A stretch of DNA of 5,214 bases from Chloroflexales bacterium (GTDB taxonomy: Bacteria > Chloroflexota > Chloroflexia > Chloroflexales > Chloroflexaceae). How positions within the stretch are numbered: the stretch's first letter is position 1; every line of letters begins with the position of its first letter. Positions 1 to 5,214 of this stretch are shown piece by piece. The stretch spans positions 1 to 5,214 of the forward strand of contig JAAXUL010000631.1 of the NCBI GenBank assembly GCA_013336035.1, read 5' to 3'. The notes beneath the pieces are model-generated. The model was not told the DNA's origin and did no database searches. It saw only the letters and a program-made list of their open reading frames with translations. Made by a program: the position numbers and the translations under genes.

Positions 1-790
1 CCCAGCTGTGGCGCTGGCGGCTCTCGGCGGGCAGGCCGTTCCACAGCTCGGCGGGGTAGCCCTCGGCAATCTGGAGCACGAGCTCGCCGAAGGCGTGGTC
101 GACCAGGGCGATGGCGCCGGCCTCAGCGCCGGTGGCCTCGAGGGCGCGGCGCAGCAGCAGGCTGAGCAGCTCGTGGAGGTCGAGCATCTCCTCGAGGTGC
201 TCGTCGATCTCGGCGAGCTGCTGCTGGCGCTGGGGGGCCAGGGTCAGCCCCGTGGGGGTCTCGCCGTCGCTGGCCCCGGACGGGGGCATGGGCAGGCGGC
301 GGCCCTCTTGGGCGACGGCGACGGCCATCTGGGGCAGCAGGGCGGCGATCAGCTCCTGGGGGGCGCCGGCCATGCCGCCGCTGTGCTCGGCCCGCAGCTC
401 GAGCACGCCCCACAGCCGCCCGCCCCAGAAGATCGGCGCGCCCAGGTAGGTGGCCTGGGCGACGGGCAGGTGCCCGCCCACGGCGGCCTCGTTGCTCACC
501 ACGATCGTGCGCGCGTCGATCGCGCCGCCCAGGGCGACCCGCCGGGTGAGCGCCTCGTCCCACGGGTAGGGCCAGCCGTCGGCCGAGTAGTACTGCTGGC
601 GCACCGTGCCGGGCTGGGCCGACTGGAGCCAGCAGGTCAGGCGGGCATCGCGGAAGCGCACGGCGGCCCGCAGCAGCTCGAAGACCCGGTGCATGCGCTG
701 GTGCAGCGGCTGGTCCTCGTGGAGGATGCGTGTGGCCTCGGCCAGGATGGCCAGGTCCTCTGTTGAGCGGTCGGGCCGTGCTGTTGTCAT
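1..790 (-). CDS. GAF-domain sensor protein, N-terminal part (cut by left edge)
   Basis: The reading frame is open from an ATG at 788-790 (minus strand) to the window edge, giving 263 residues with no stop. Residues about 28-162 read as one GAF domain: alternating helices and strands, including the stretch ATYLGAPIFWGGRLWGVLEL (113-132), typical of a GAF core. A linker of about 40 residues rich in Pro, Gly and Gln follows. A second GAF domain begins near residue 205 (HELLSLLLRRALEATGAEAG, then AIALVD) and is cut off. GAF domains bind small ligands or chromophores in signalling proteins; the missing C-terminus could be a histidine kinase, GGDEF or phosphatase output, which cannot be told here. 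No signal peptide or membrane segment is seen, so it is probably cytosolic. The start is supported by a good promoter about 30 bases upstream, but no Shine-Dalgarno sequence is visible, so translation may start from a weak or unstructured leader. It is divergent from the epimerase gene. Confidence 0.85.
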   Translation of the reverse strand, partial: MTTARPDRSTEDLAILAEATRILHEDQPLHQRMHRVFELLRAAVRFRDARLTCWLQSAQPGTVRQQYYSADGWPYPWDEALTRRVALGGAIDARTIVVSNEAAVGGHLPVAQATYLGAPIFWGGRLWGVLELRAEHSGGMAGAPQELIAALLPQMAVAVAQEGRRLPMPPSGASDGETPTGLTLAPQRQQQLAEIDEHLEEMLDLHELLSLLLRRALEATGAEAGAIALVDHAFGELVLQIAEGYPAELWNGLPAESRQRHSW

Positions 791-827
791 ACCGTTGGGG
801 GGCGGCGGGTTGCGCGCTCGTCTCTGT

Positions 828-837
828 ATTGTACAAT
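828..837. repeat. Perfect 10-bp palindrome ATTGTACAAT over the -10
   Basis: The sequence ATTGTACAAT is its own reverse complement. It contains the minus-strand -10 TACAAT and, by symmetry, the same hexamer on the plus strand (832-837). It could be a small operator for a dimeric repressor or simply a symmetric -10. The 9-mer TATTGTACA (827-835) recurs at 3643-3651, again at a minus-strand -10, which favours a promoter-element explanation. Confidence 0.5.
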
Positions 838-855
838 TCTGCGGCGCCATGTCAA
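828..855 (-). promoter_or_regulatory. Sigma70-type promoter of the GAF gene
   Basis: Read on the minus strand, a perfect TTGACA -35 hexamer (855 down to 850) is followed, after a 16-base spacer, by TACAAT (833 down to 828), one mismatch from the consensus -10. Transcription would begin near 821, leaving a leader of about 31 bases before the ATG at 790. The -10 lies inside a perfect palindrome (828-837), and the -35 overlaps that of the divergent epimerase promoter, so the two are likely to compete or be regulated together. Confidence 0.7.
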
Positions 856-878
856 AGCCCTGTTTGGCGCGGTATAAT
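849..878 (+). promoter_or_regulatory. Sigma70-type promoter of the epimerase operon
   Basis: A perfect TATAAT -10 lies at 873-878. With an 18-base spacer, ATGTCA (849-854) matches four of six bases of the -35 consensus. Transcription would start near 885, giving a leader of about 40 bases with a GAGGGG ribosome binding site before the epimerase start. The -35 region is the same DNA that carries the TTGACA of the opposing GAF-gene promoter. Confidence 0.7.
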
Positions 879-924
879 ACCGGCACCACCGGATCGTCCT
901 CCATACCAGCAAGAGGGGAAGTCT

Positions 925-1338
925 ATGTTCCAGGTTGTAGACCACATCGGATTCGCGGTCGCCGACGTCGAGGAGGCTATCGCCTTCTACACCGCCGCCT
1001 TCGGGCTCACCGAGTGGGAGCGTATCAGCCTGCCTGATCGTCACATGGCTGTCGGCGTCGCCCGGCTTGGCGACACTCTGCTCGAGCTGATTGCCCCCAC
1101 CTCCGACGATGCCGCCTTCGCGAAGTTCCTGCGCGATAAGGGGCCCGGTGTCCACCATATCGCCTACCGCGTCGAGGATATCGTGGCCTCGCTAGCCGAG
1201 CTGCAGGCCCGCGGCATTCCCCTGATCGACAAGGCGCCCCGCCCCGGTATCCACAACACCCTGATCGCCTTTGTCCACCCTAAGGCCGGCGCCCAGGGCG
1301 TGCTGATCGAGCTGGTGCAGCATCAGGACCACCACTAG
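925..1338 (+). CDS. mce: Methylmalonyl-CoA epimerase
   Basis: This 137-residue protein matches methylmalonyl-CoA epimerase, a vicinal-oxygen-chelate (glyoxalase-fold) enzyme. It interconverts the (S) and (R) forms of methylmalonyl-CoA, linking propionyl-CoA carboxylation to the B12-dependent mutase that makes succinyl-CoA. Two beta-alpha-beta modules are visible: FQVVDHIGFAVADVEEAIAF at the N-terminus and PGVHHIAYRVEDI near residue 74. Likely metal ligands are H7, E54 (in LLELIAP), one of H77/H78, and E129 (in GVLIEL). The ending HPKAGAQGVLIELVQ is characteristic of the family, and the length is normal. The start is fixed by GAGGGG at 913-918, six bases upstream, and by the promoter ending at 878; in-frame codons further upstream cross that promoter. 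It is the first gene of a probable operon with the next gene, 25 bases downstream. A less specific VOC protein is possible but unlikely. Confidence 0.93.
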   Translation: MFQVVDHIGFAVADVEEAIAFYTAAFGLTEWERISLPDRHMAVGVARLGDTLLELIAPTSDDAAFAKFLRDKGPGVHHIAYRVEDIVASLAELQARGIPLIDKAPRPGIHNTLIAFVHPKAGAQGVLIELVQHQDHH

Positions 1339-1363
1339 CCCAGATGCTCCGGAGGAGCCCCCT

Positions 1364-2359
1364 ATGTCCCTCGACGAGCACGAGTACCGGCGCCTGCTCT
1401 GTAGTATGAGCCTCGGCTACACGGCCTACCATGTCTGGGCAGCGCAGGCCCGCCGTGAGCGCCGCTATAATATCGCCCGTCTGCTCGAGGCTTCGAGCAA
1501 CGTCAAGCGCGTCCGCGCCGAGCGCGCCTTTCGCGCCCTTGGCGAGGTCGGCAAGACCTCGGCCAATATCGAGCGCGCCCTCTCGGGCCTTGAGCCCGAG
1601 ACGGTCGCCACCGGACCTGTCACGGGCACTAGCAACCTCTCGCGCGAGCTGATGGGCCGCGCCGCGCGGGCTCTCGCCGAGGGCCGCGACCTGGTCGCCG
1701 AGGAGCTGGGCGATATCTATGTCTGTAGCACCTGCGGCGAGCTGATGGAGGGCGCGCCCGCCGTGTGCCCGGTCTGCGGCACGGTGCGCGAGGGCTTCCT
1801 CAGCTTCCGCGCCGCCGAGGCGATGGGCACCTTTGGCCCCCACACGCTTATGCGGCGCCTCGAGCAGGCCCCGCAGACCCTGCAGGCCCTGGTGTCCGAC
1901 CTTGACGACGATCTGCTCTCGCGCAGGACCTTCACGGTAAGCCTGAAGGAGCTGGTCGGCCACCTGACCGATATGGATGTGGTTTTCCGCGAGCGGGCCT
2001 GGCTGATCCTCGAGACCGACAACCCGCGCCTGCCCAGCGCCCACCCGCCGACCCTCGATAAGGCGGCCGTCTACGCCCGCTACTCGATCACCGACCTGCT
2101 CGACAGCTTCCAGGCCAGCCGCCAGCAGACCCTCGGCCTGCTCAGGGGCCTCACGGCGGCGGCATGGCACCGCACCGGCTACCACGTCATCTTTGGCAGT
2201 ATTCCACTGACCCACCAGGGCAACTGGGTGGTCGACCACGAGCGGGGCCATCTGATCGAGATGGCCCAGATCCGCTACGACCTGCTCCAGGCGCAGGACG
2301 AGAGCCGCCCGATCATCCTGCGCGACAACCTTGTGCCCGAGATCCTGGAGGGCGAGTAG
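1364..2359 (+). CDS. Rubrerythrin-like / zinc-ribbon / DinB-like fusion protein
   Basis: The gene encodes 331 residues preceded by a strong GGAGGAG ribosome binding site (about 1350-1357), 25 bases after the epimerase stop. Three parts are visible. Residues about 8-115 are helical and resemble rubrerythrin (AYHVWAAQARRERRYNIARL, then LLEASSNVKRVRAERAFRAL), but most Glu/His ligands of the diiron site are replaced; for example, the expected ExxH is not present. Residues 121-138 form a C-x2-C-x10-C-x2-C knuckle (C121, C124, C135, C138), as in rubredoxin or a zinc ribbon. Residues about 160-310 resemble the DinB/DinB_2 four-helix fold, with candidate metal ligands H200 (LVGHLTDMD) and H292/H296 (DHERGHLIEMAQIR). 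The protein is probably cytosolic and binds Fe or Zn; its reaction is unknown. Co-transcription with the epimerase is inferred. The domain calls are by motif only, with the DinB part the firmest together with the four cysteines. Confidence 0.8.
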   Translation: MSLDEHEYRRLLCSMSLGYTAYHVWAAQARRERRYNIARLLEASSNVKRVRAERAFRALGEVGKTSANIERALSGLEPETVATGPVTGTSNLSRELMGRAARALAEGRDLVAEELGDIYVCSTCGELMEGAPAVCPVCGTVREGFLSFRAAEAMGTFGPHTLMRRLEQAPQTLQALVSDLDDDLLSRRTFTVSLKELVGHLTDMDVVFRERAWLILETDNPRLPSAHPPTLDKAAVYARYSITDLLDSFQASRQQTLGLLRGLTAAAWHRTGYHVIFGSIPLTHQGNWVVDHERGHLIEMAQIRYDLLQAQDESRPIILRDNLVPEILEGE

Positions 2360-2380
2360 GCCCGCCCGTAGGGGCCGCGC

Positions 2381-3610
2381 TCAGTTGAGGATCTGGGCGG
2401 CCAGCGTGTCGGCGATGGCGAACACAGTGTTGTACTCGTCGTAGTCATTGCTGAGGACGACGATCGTCACGCCGGCATCCGGGTAGCGCCCAAACCACGT
2501 CGAGGCGCCGCTGATCCAGCCGGGGTGGTAGACCAGCCGGTTGGGGCCGCGCTGCTCGATCATCCAGCCCATGCCGTAGCGGCCGAGGCCCGGGGCCGTC
2601 ATCTGGGCCGTCAGGTCTGCCGGCAGCAGCGTGCCCGCGTCGAGGGCTCGCGCCAGCTTGTACAGGTCCTCGACGGTCGAGTAGAGGTTGCCCGCCGCGT
2701 AGAGGTTGCTCACGTTGACGGGGATGTCGGGCGCCCCGCTATTGTAGCCGCGGGTGCCGCCGAGCGGGCTGAAGTCCCCCGGGTCGACCCCTGTGTCGGC
2801 CATGCCGAGGGGGGCGAAGATCTCGCCGCGCATGTAGTCGGCGTAGGACCTGCCCGAGGCCCGCTCGATAATCAGGCCCAGCAGCACGAAGTTCGAGTTA
2901 CAGTAGTCGTAGCCCTCCCCGGGCGCGAAGGCCAGGCCCATATCGCGGAAGCGCGCCACCACCTGATCGGGGGTGGCGGGCAGCTGCTCGACGTTCGGGT
3001 AGTCGGCGAAGTCGGTGTAGTCGGGCAGGCCCGAGCTGTGGTGCAGCAGGTTCGACACGGTGATCGGCCGCCAGGCCTCGGGGCAGGGGTCGAGGTAGTC
3101 GCAGACCGAGGCGTCGAGGCGCACCTGGCCCCTCGCGGCCAGCCGCAGCACGCCGAGCGCGGTCAGCGGCTTGGTGACCGAGGCGAGGCGGAAGCGGGTG
3201 CTGGCAGCGATCGGGGTGCCCTGCTCGCGGTTGGCCATGCCGTAGCCCCGGCTGAGCAGGATTTGGCCCCTGTAGGCCACCAGGGCCGCGCCGTTAAACC
3301 CGCCCTGCTGGGCCATCCCGGCCAGGTAGGCGTCCATCTGGGCGGCCCGGTCGCGCAGATCCGGCGGGGGCGGGTCGCCGGGGCCCTGGGCCATCATCGC
3401 GGCGAGGGGCGGGGCGGGCGCGTCGAGCGCGGGGGTCGCCGCGTCGCCCGACATCGGCGTGACTGTCGGCTGGACCGTGGGGCCGAGCACTGGGGTGGCC
3501 GCTGTGACGAAGCTCGAGATGGCCGCGCCGCGCCCGCGCGGGGCGCTGCACGTCGTGAGCAGCACCAGCAGGCAGATGGCGAGCCCCGTGGCTCGGGCGA
3601 GATGGCGCAT
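2381..3610 (-). CDS. Class C beta-lactamase-type serine hydrolase, predicted lipoprotein
   Basis: This 409-residue protein belongs to the beta-lactamase/PBP-like serine hydrolase family (Pfam Beta-lactamase; includes class C enzymes, D-peptidases and EstB-type esterases). The catalytic signature is complete: S144-V-T-K147 (SxxK), Y236-C-N238 (YxN, with Cys in the place of the usual Ser) and H362-P-G364 (HxG instead of KTG, common in esterases and peptidases of the family). The N-terminus has a basic head, a hydrophobic stretch (ATGLAICLLVLLTT) and C21 in LTTC, a slightly unusual lipobox with Thr before the Cys. A Pro/Thr/Ala-rich linker (about 33-85) follows, consistent with anchoring on the outer face of the membrane. 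The ATG at 3608-3610 is chosen because GGAGGA (3619 to 3614) lies just before it and the promoter lies upstream; an in-frame Met at 3679 would cross the promoter. The substrate is unknown: ester, D-amino peptide or beta-lactam. It is convergent with the upstream operon, with a 21-base gap. Confidence 0.92.
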   Translation of the reverse strand: MRHLARATGLAICLLVLLTTCSAPRGRGAAISSFVTAATPVLGPTVQPTVTPMSGDAATPALDAPAPPLAAMMAQGPGDPPPPDLRDRAAQMDAYLAGMAQQGGFNGAALVAYRGQILLSRGYGMANREQGTPIAASTRFRLASVTKPLTALGVLRLAARGQVRLDASVCDYLDPCPEAWRPITVSNLLHHSSGLPDYTDFADYPNVEQLPATPDQVVARFRDMGLAFAPGEGYDYCNSNFVLLGLIIERASGRSYADYMRGEIFAPLGMADTGVDPGDFSPLGGTRGYNSGAPDIPVNVSNLYAAGNLYSTVEDLYKLARALDAGTLLPADLTAQMTAPGLGRYGMGWMIEQRGPNRLVYHPGWISGASTWFGRYPDAGVTIVVLSNDYDEYNTVFAIADTLAAQILN

Positions 3611-3632
3611 TGGTCCTCCAGGCTCCGCGGCC

Positions 3633-3653
3633 GTACACGGCATATTGTACACG
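3633..3653. repeat. Direct repeat GTACACG, two copies near the hydrolase start
   Basis: GTACACG occurs at 3633-3639 and again at 3647-3653, 14 bases apart start to start. The first copy lies within CCGTACACGG, whose arms CCGT/ACGG are inverted; the second overlaps the probable -10. It may be a repressor site between promoter and gene, but a chance repeat in a short region cannot be excluded. Confidence 0.3.
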
Positions 3654-3672
3654 ACATTCGCATGCCTGTGTT
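3644..3672 (-). promoter_or_regulatory. Probable promoter of the serine hydrolase
   Basis: On the minus strand TACAAT (3649 down to 3644) is a good -10. With a 17-base spacer the -35 would be AACACA (3672 down to 3667), only three of six consensus bases, so this promoter may need an activator or be weak. Transcription would begin near 3637, about 27 bases before the ATG. The terminator-like hairpin at 3681-3711 just upstream separates it from the YccF gene. Confidence 0.45.
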
Positions 3673-3680
3673 TATGCAAA

Positions 3681-3711
3681 GCGAAGCCCCTCCGGCCTGG
3701 AGGGGCTTCGT
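3681..3711 (-). terminator. Strong hairpin, probable terminator after the YccF gene
   Basis: CGAAGCCCCTCC (3682-3693) pairs perfectly with GGAGGGGCTTCG (3699-3710), a 12-bp stem with a five-base loop, plus a possible G-T pair at the base. On the minus strand it is followed by CTTTGCAT, a weak T-run, as expected for an intrinsic terminator of the minus-strand YccF transcript, whose stop is about 95 bases before it. A plus-strand role is less likely because no T-run follows and no plus-strand gene ends here. Confidence 0.65.
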
Positions 3712-3780
3712 GCGTCGAGGATGGGCCTGCTGCCGGGCGGGGTGCGGGGAGGGCCTGCTCTCCCCAGAACCGTCTCCTAT

Positions 3781-3801
3781 CCGCCCGAGCGGCTCGGACG
3801 G
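3781..3801 (-). other. Small hairpin just after the YccF stop
   Basis: CCGCCCGAG (3781-3789) pairs with CTCGGACGG (3793-3801) except for one C-A mismatch, around a CGG loop. It lies five bases beyond the YccF stop in the minus-strand transcript. No T-run follows, so it is more likely a 3-prime-end stabilising structure than a terminator; it could also be a chance product of high G+C. Confidence 0.35.
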
Positions 3802-3805
3802 AGCC

Positions 3806-4225
3806 TTAGCTGCGGGCCAGGGTTACCACGGCCGGCACGCGGTCGAACATCCAGAAGCCGATCGGCATGCCGATGATCACCGTGCAGAGGGCCCAGGCGG
3901 CGGTTAGCCAGAGGGCGCTGAGCCACCAGCCCACGAGCAGGAACCAGATCGCCCTGAGCAGGAAGGGCGCCTGGGGCGCGGCGCTCTGGTAGACCTCGCC
4001 GTTCGCGGTGACCACCAGGTCGCCGCGCTGCGGGCGCAGGGTGGTGACCTGGGGCAGCCGGTTGAGCATCCACAGGCCCAGCGGCAGGCCGATGATGGTC
4101 ACGCAGAGCACCCAGGCCACGCCGGCCCAGATCGCGCTGAACCACAGGCCGAAGACCAGAAAGTAGATCGCCCGCAGAATGAGATTCGGTCCGCGCTCCG
4201 CGCGGTAGACCGTCGAGGTTGCCAT
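3806..4225 (-). CDS. yccF: YccF family inner-membrane protein (two repeats)
   Basis: This 139-residue protein has two clear copies of the YccF (DUF307) unit: residues about 14-63 (NLILRAIYFLVFGLWFSAIW ... GLPLGLWMLNRLPQVTTL) and 87-136 (PFLLRAIWFLLVGWWLSALW ... GMPIGFWMFDRVPAVVTL). Each has a hydrophobic Trp-rich stretch, a hydrophobic core ending in IIG(L/M)P(L/I)G, and a short basic loop. Two to four membrane segments are likely, with a polar spacer (about 64-86) between repeats. The family is widespread, its length (about 140-150 residues) is normal here, and its biochemical role is unknown. The start at 4225 is the first Met of the conserved frame; no strong Shine-Dalgarno is seen. It lies 53 bases after the LipM/LplA-like gene on the same strand and could be transcribed with it. 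The terminator at 3681-3711 would end this transcript. Confidence 0.9.
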   Translation of the reverse strand: MATSTVYRAERGPNLILRAIYFLVFGLWFSAIWAGVAWVLCVTIIGLPLGLWMLNRLPQVTTLRPQRGDLVVTANGEVYQSAAPQAPFLLRAIWFLLVGWWLSALWLTAAWALCTVIIGMPIGFWMFDRVPAVVTLARS

Positions 4226-4278
4226 GGTCTGTTTCCATCTTCATTAGTAGTGGCGCGACACCCGCGCCTATCTGCCCA

Positions 4279-5151
4279 CTATGACGATGGCTGCGGGGGC
4301 AGTGTTGCGGCGGGGTCGATGGGCGCGTAGCGGGGCCTGGTGTCCCGCGCCGCCGCCAGCTCGTCGGGGCGCCAGGGCGCCTGCGCGAGGGTCACGCCGT
4401 GGCGGCGAGCCATGGCGCGGGCGAACGCCTCTATGATCGTCTCGGGGGGCGGCACGTTGGGCAGCAGCTCGTCGAGGCCCACGACGCGCTGGGCCAGGGC
4501 CGCGGCGGTGGCGGCCCGCTCGTCCGCGGGCAGGCGCAGCATAGAGGCCAGCTCGGCCCCGGGCCAGTGGGCGTAGAGCCCGACCTGGAAGAGGGCGCCG
4601 GGCCGGCGCCGGATCTGCGAGAAGCCCACCAGCTTGCGCCCGCCCGCCAGGACCTCGTAGGGCGAGCGGCCGCCGAAGCAGGCCCGCCGCACCCGCTGGT
4701 CGGCCGCCTGGGTGTCGGCGCGGGCCGTCGGCACGTCGATCAGCTCGGTGGGCACCCCCAGCGCGCCAAGGGCCTCGGCCCAGGCCTCGCCGAGCCAGGC
4801 GTACGACTCGCTCACGTCGGTGCGGTGCAGGGGGTGGCCGAGCGGCAGGGCGATGTCCTGCATCAGGAAGCCTGAAACGAACAGCACGGCCGTGCCGCCG
4901 GAGGCGCGCTTGTGGAGGGTCGCGCCCGCGGCGGCCACGGCGGCGCCGTCCACCTCGTACGGCCGCTGGCCCGAGCCGATCACTAGGGCGGGGTGCCGGG
5001 CGCCGTACCAGCGCACGCTAGGCCGCGCCTCGGCCGCCAGGCCCGCCAGCATGCCCTCGGCCGCCGCCAGCTCTCTGCCCGCCGGGCCCTCGCTGTAGGG
5101 CAGCAGGCGCCAGGGCTCCTGTGGTGTGCTCACGATGATCCTTTTTGCCAT
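4279..5151 (-). CDS. LipM/LplA-like lipoyl acyltransferase or ligase
   Basis: This 290-residue protein belongs to the BPL/LplA/LipB fold group, enzymes that attach lipoate or octanoate to lysines of proteins such as GcvH and 2-oxoacid dehydrogenase E2. Seen in the sequence: VRWYGARHPALVIGSGQ (46-62) as the opening, KRASGGTAVL (81-90), C158 in RRACFGGRSPYEV, and GRKLVGFSQIRRR (171-183), with K173 in the place of the family lysine. The ACF cysteine ahead of the GRK motif resembles the nucleophile of LipM/LipL-type octanoyltransferases. Two sites usually occupied by His appear changed: F91 after SGGTAVL, and V190 in ALFQVGLY. That leaves open whether the enzyme is a LipM-like transferase, an LplA-like ligase or a related protein with a different acyl substrate. 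The start is the ATG at 5151; an in-frame Met further upstream, at 5211, lies within the adapter-like end and is not credible. A TGTAAT (5187 to 5182) is a possible -10; its -35 would fall in the artefact. It is followed by the YccF gene. Confidence 0.82.
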   Translation of the reverse strand: MAKRIIVSTPQEPWRLLPYSEGPAGRELAAAEGMLAGLAAEARPSVRWYGARHPALVIGSGQRPYEVDGAAVAAAGATLHKRASGGTAVLFVSGFLMQDIALPLGHPLHRTDVSESYAWLGEAWAEALGALGVPTELIDVPTARADTQAADQRVRRACFGGRSPYEVLAGGRKLVGFSQIRRRPGALFQVGLYAHWPGAELASMLRLPADERAATAAALAQRVVGLDELLPNVPPPETIIEAFARAMARRHGVTLAQAPWRPDELAAARDTRPRYAPIDPAATLPPQPSS

Positions 5152-5196
5152 TAGGCAAGGTTCCGCTGCGCGGCTTTTTGTATTACAGTCTTGCGG

Positions 5197-5214
5197 AGAT
5201 CGGCAGAGCACACG
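5197..5214 (+). other. Illumina TruSeq adapter-like end (assembly artefact)
   Basis: The final 18 bases, AGATCGGCAGAGCACACG, differ from the start of the standard TruSeq adapter (AGATCGGAAGAGCACACG) only by C for A at position 5204. A match this close by chance at the very end of the sequence is very improbable. It should be trimmed and not read as promoter or coding DNA. The one mismatch may be a sequencing or consensus error. Confidence 0.88.

Noticed and set aside
8..766. 252-codon plus-strand ORF opposite the GAF gene
   Set aside because: Its product is low-complexity Gly/Ala/Gln/Leu with no domain; the minus-strand frame over the same bases gives a clear GAF protein with a good promoter. 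It is a high-G+C antisense shadow.
123..836. 237-codon minus-strand ORF starting at 836
   Set aside because: It overlaps the GAF gene in another frame, is Arg/Pro/Ala-rich, and its start lies inside the -10 palindrome of the GAF promoter.
2359..2376. Possible terminator GGCCC/GGGCC in the 21-base convergent gap
   Set aside because: The stem is only 5 bp with an 8-base loop and no T-run on either strand; such pairs are expected by chance at this G+C.
2525..3907. 460-codon plus-strand ORF opposite the serine hydrolase
   Set aside because: The product is Gly/Val/Ala/Arg-rich with no recognisable motif and crosses the hydrolase promoter, the terminator hairpin and the YccF end, while the minus strand encodes intact families.
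5163..5179. Plus-strand CCGC/GCGG hairpin followed by TTTTT
   Set aside because: The stem is only 4 bp, and no plus-strand gene ends before it; the region is the leader of the minus-strand LipM/LplA-like gene.
5152..5211. 20-residue N-terminal extension of the LipM/LplA-like protein
   Set aside because: Its Met falls in the adapter-like bases and the extension has no similarity to the family; the ATG at 5151 gives a normal start.

Overview
The window is dense, G+C-rich bacterial DNA (roughly two thirds G+C by eye). It holds five complete protein genes and one gene cut by the left edge. No rRNA, tRNA, CRISPR array or insertion sequence is visible. Methylmalonyl-CoA epimerase, a long GAF-type sensor, a lipoprotein serine hydrolase and a LipM/LplA-like protein together would suit a member of the Chloroflexota, perhaps a Roseiflexus/Chloroflexus relative. 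That is an impression from protein style, not a proven assignment.

Layout. Bases 1-790 (minus strand) encode the N-terminal 263 residues of a GAF-domain sensor protein that runs off the left edge. Bases 791-924 hold a compact divergent control region: a minus-strand promoter for the GAF gene and a plus-strand promoter for the epimerase overlap at their -35 hexamers, with a perfect 10-bp palindrome on the minus-strand -10. Bases 925-2359 (plus strand) look like a two-gene operon: methylmalonyl-CoA epimerase, then, after 25 bases, a 331-residue protein combining a degenerate rubrerythrin-like helical region, a four-cysteine zinc-ribbon/rubredoxin-like knuckle and a DinB-like metal-binding domain. 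Bases 2381-3610 (minus) encode a class C beta-lactamase-type serine hydrolase made as a predicted lipoprotein, convergent with that operon. Bases 3611-3805 hold its promoter, a short repeated GTACACG motif and a strong 12-bp terminator-like hairpin. Bases 3806-4225 (minus) encode a two-repeat YccF membrane protein, and 4279-5151 (minus) a LipM/LplA-family acyltransferase or ligase.

Working together. The epimerase belongs to the propionyl-CoA/methylmalonyl-CoA/succinyl-CoA route; its operon partner may be a metal or redox protein of unknown role. The other genes show no clear pathway link to it or to each other. I did not find a convincing new multi-gene system. The most unusual protein is the rubrerythrin-like/zinc-ribbon/DinB fusion, and the most informative regulatory feature is the shared-element divergent promoter.

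Quality warning. The last 18 bases (5197-5214) match the start of the common Illumina TruSeq adapter at 17 of 18 positions. They are probably a library artefact at a contig end, so the sequence upstream of the last gene is incomplete and partly not genomic.
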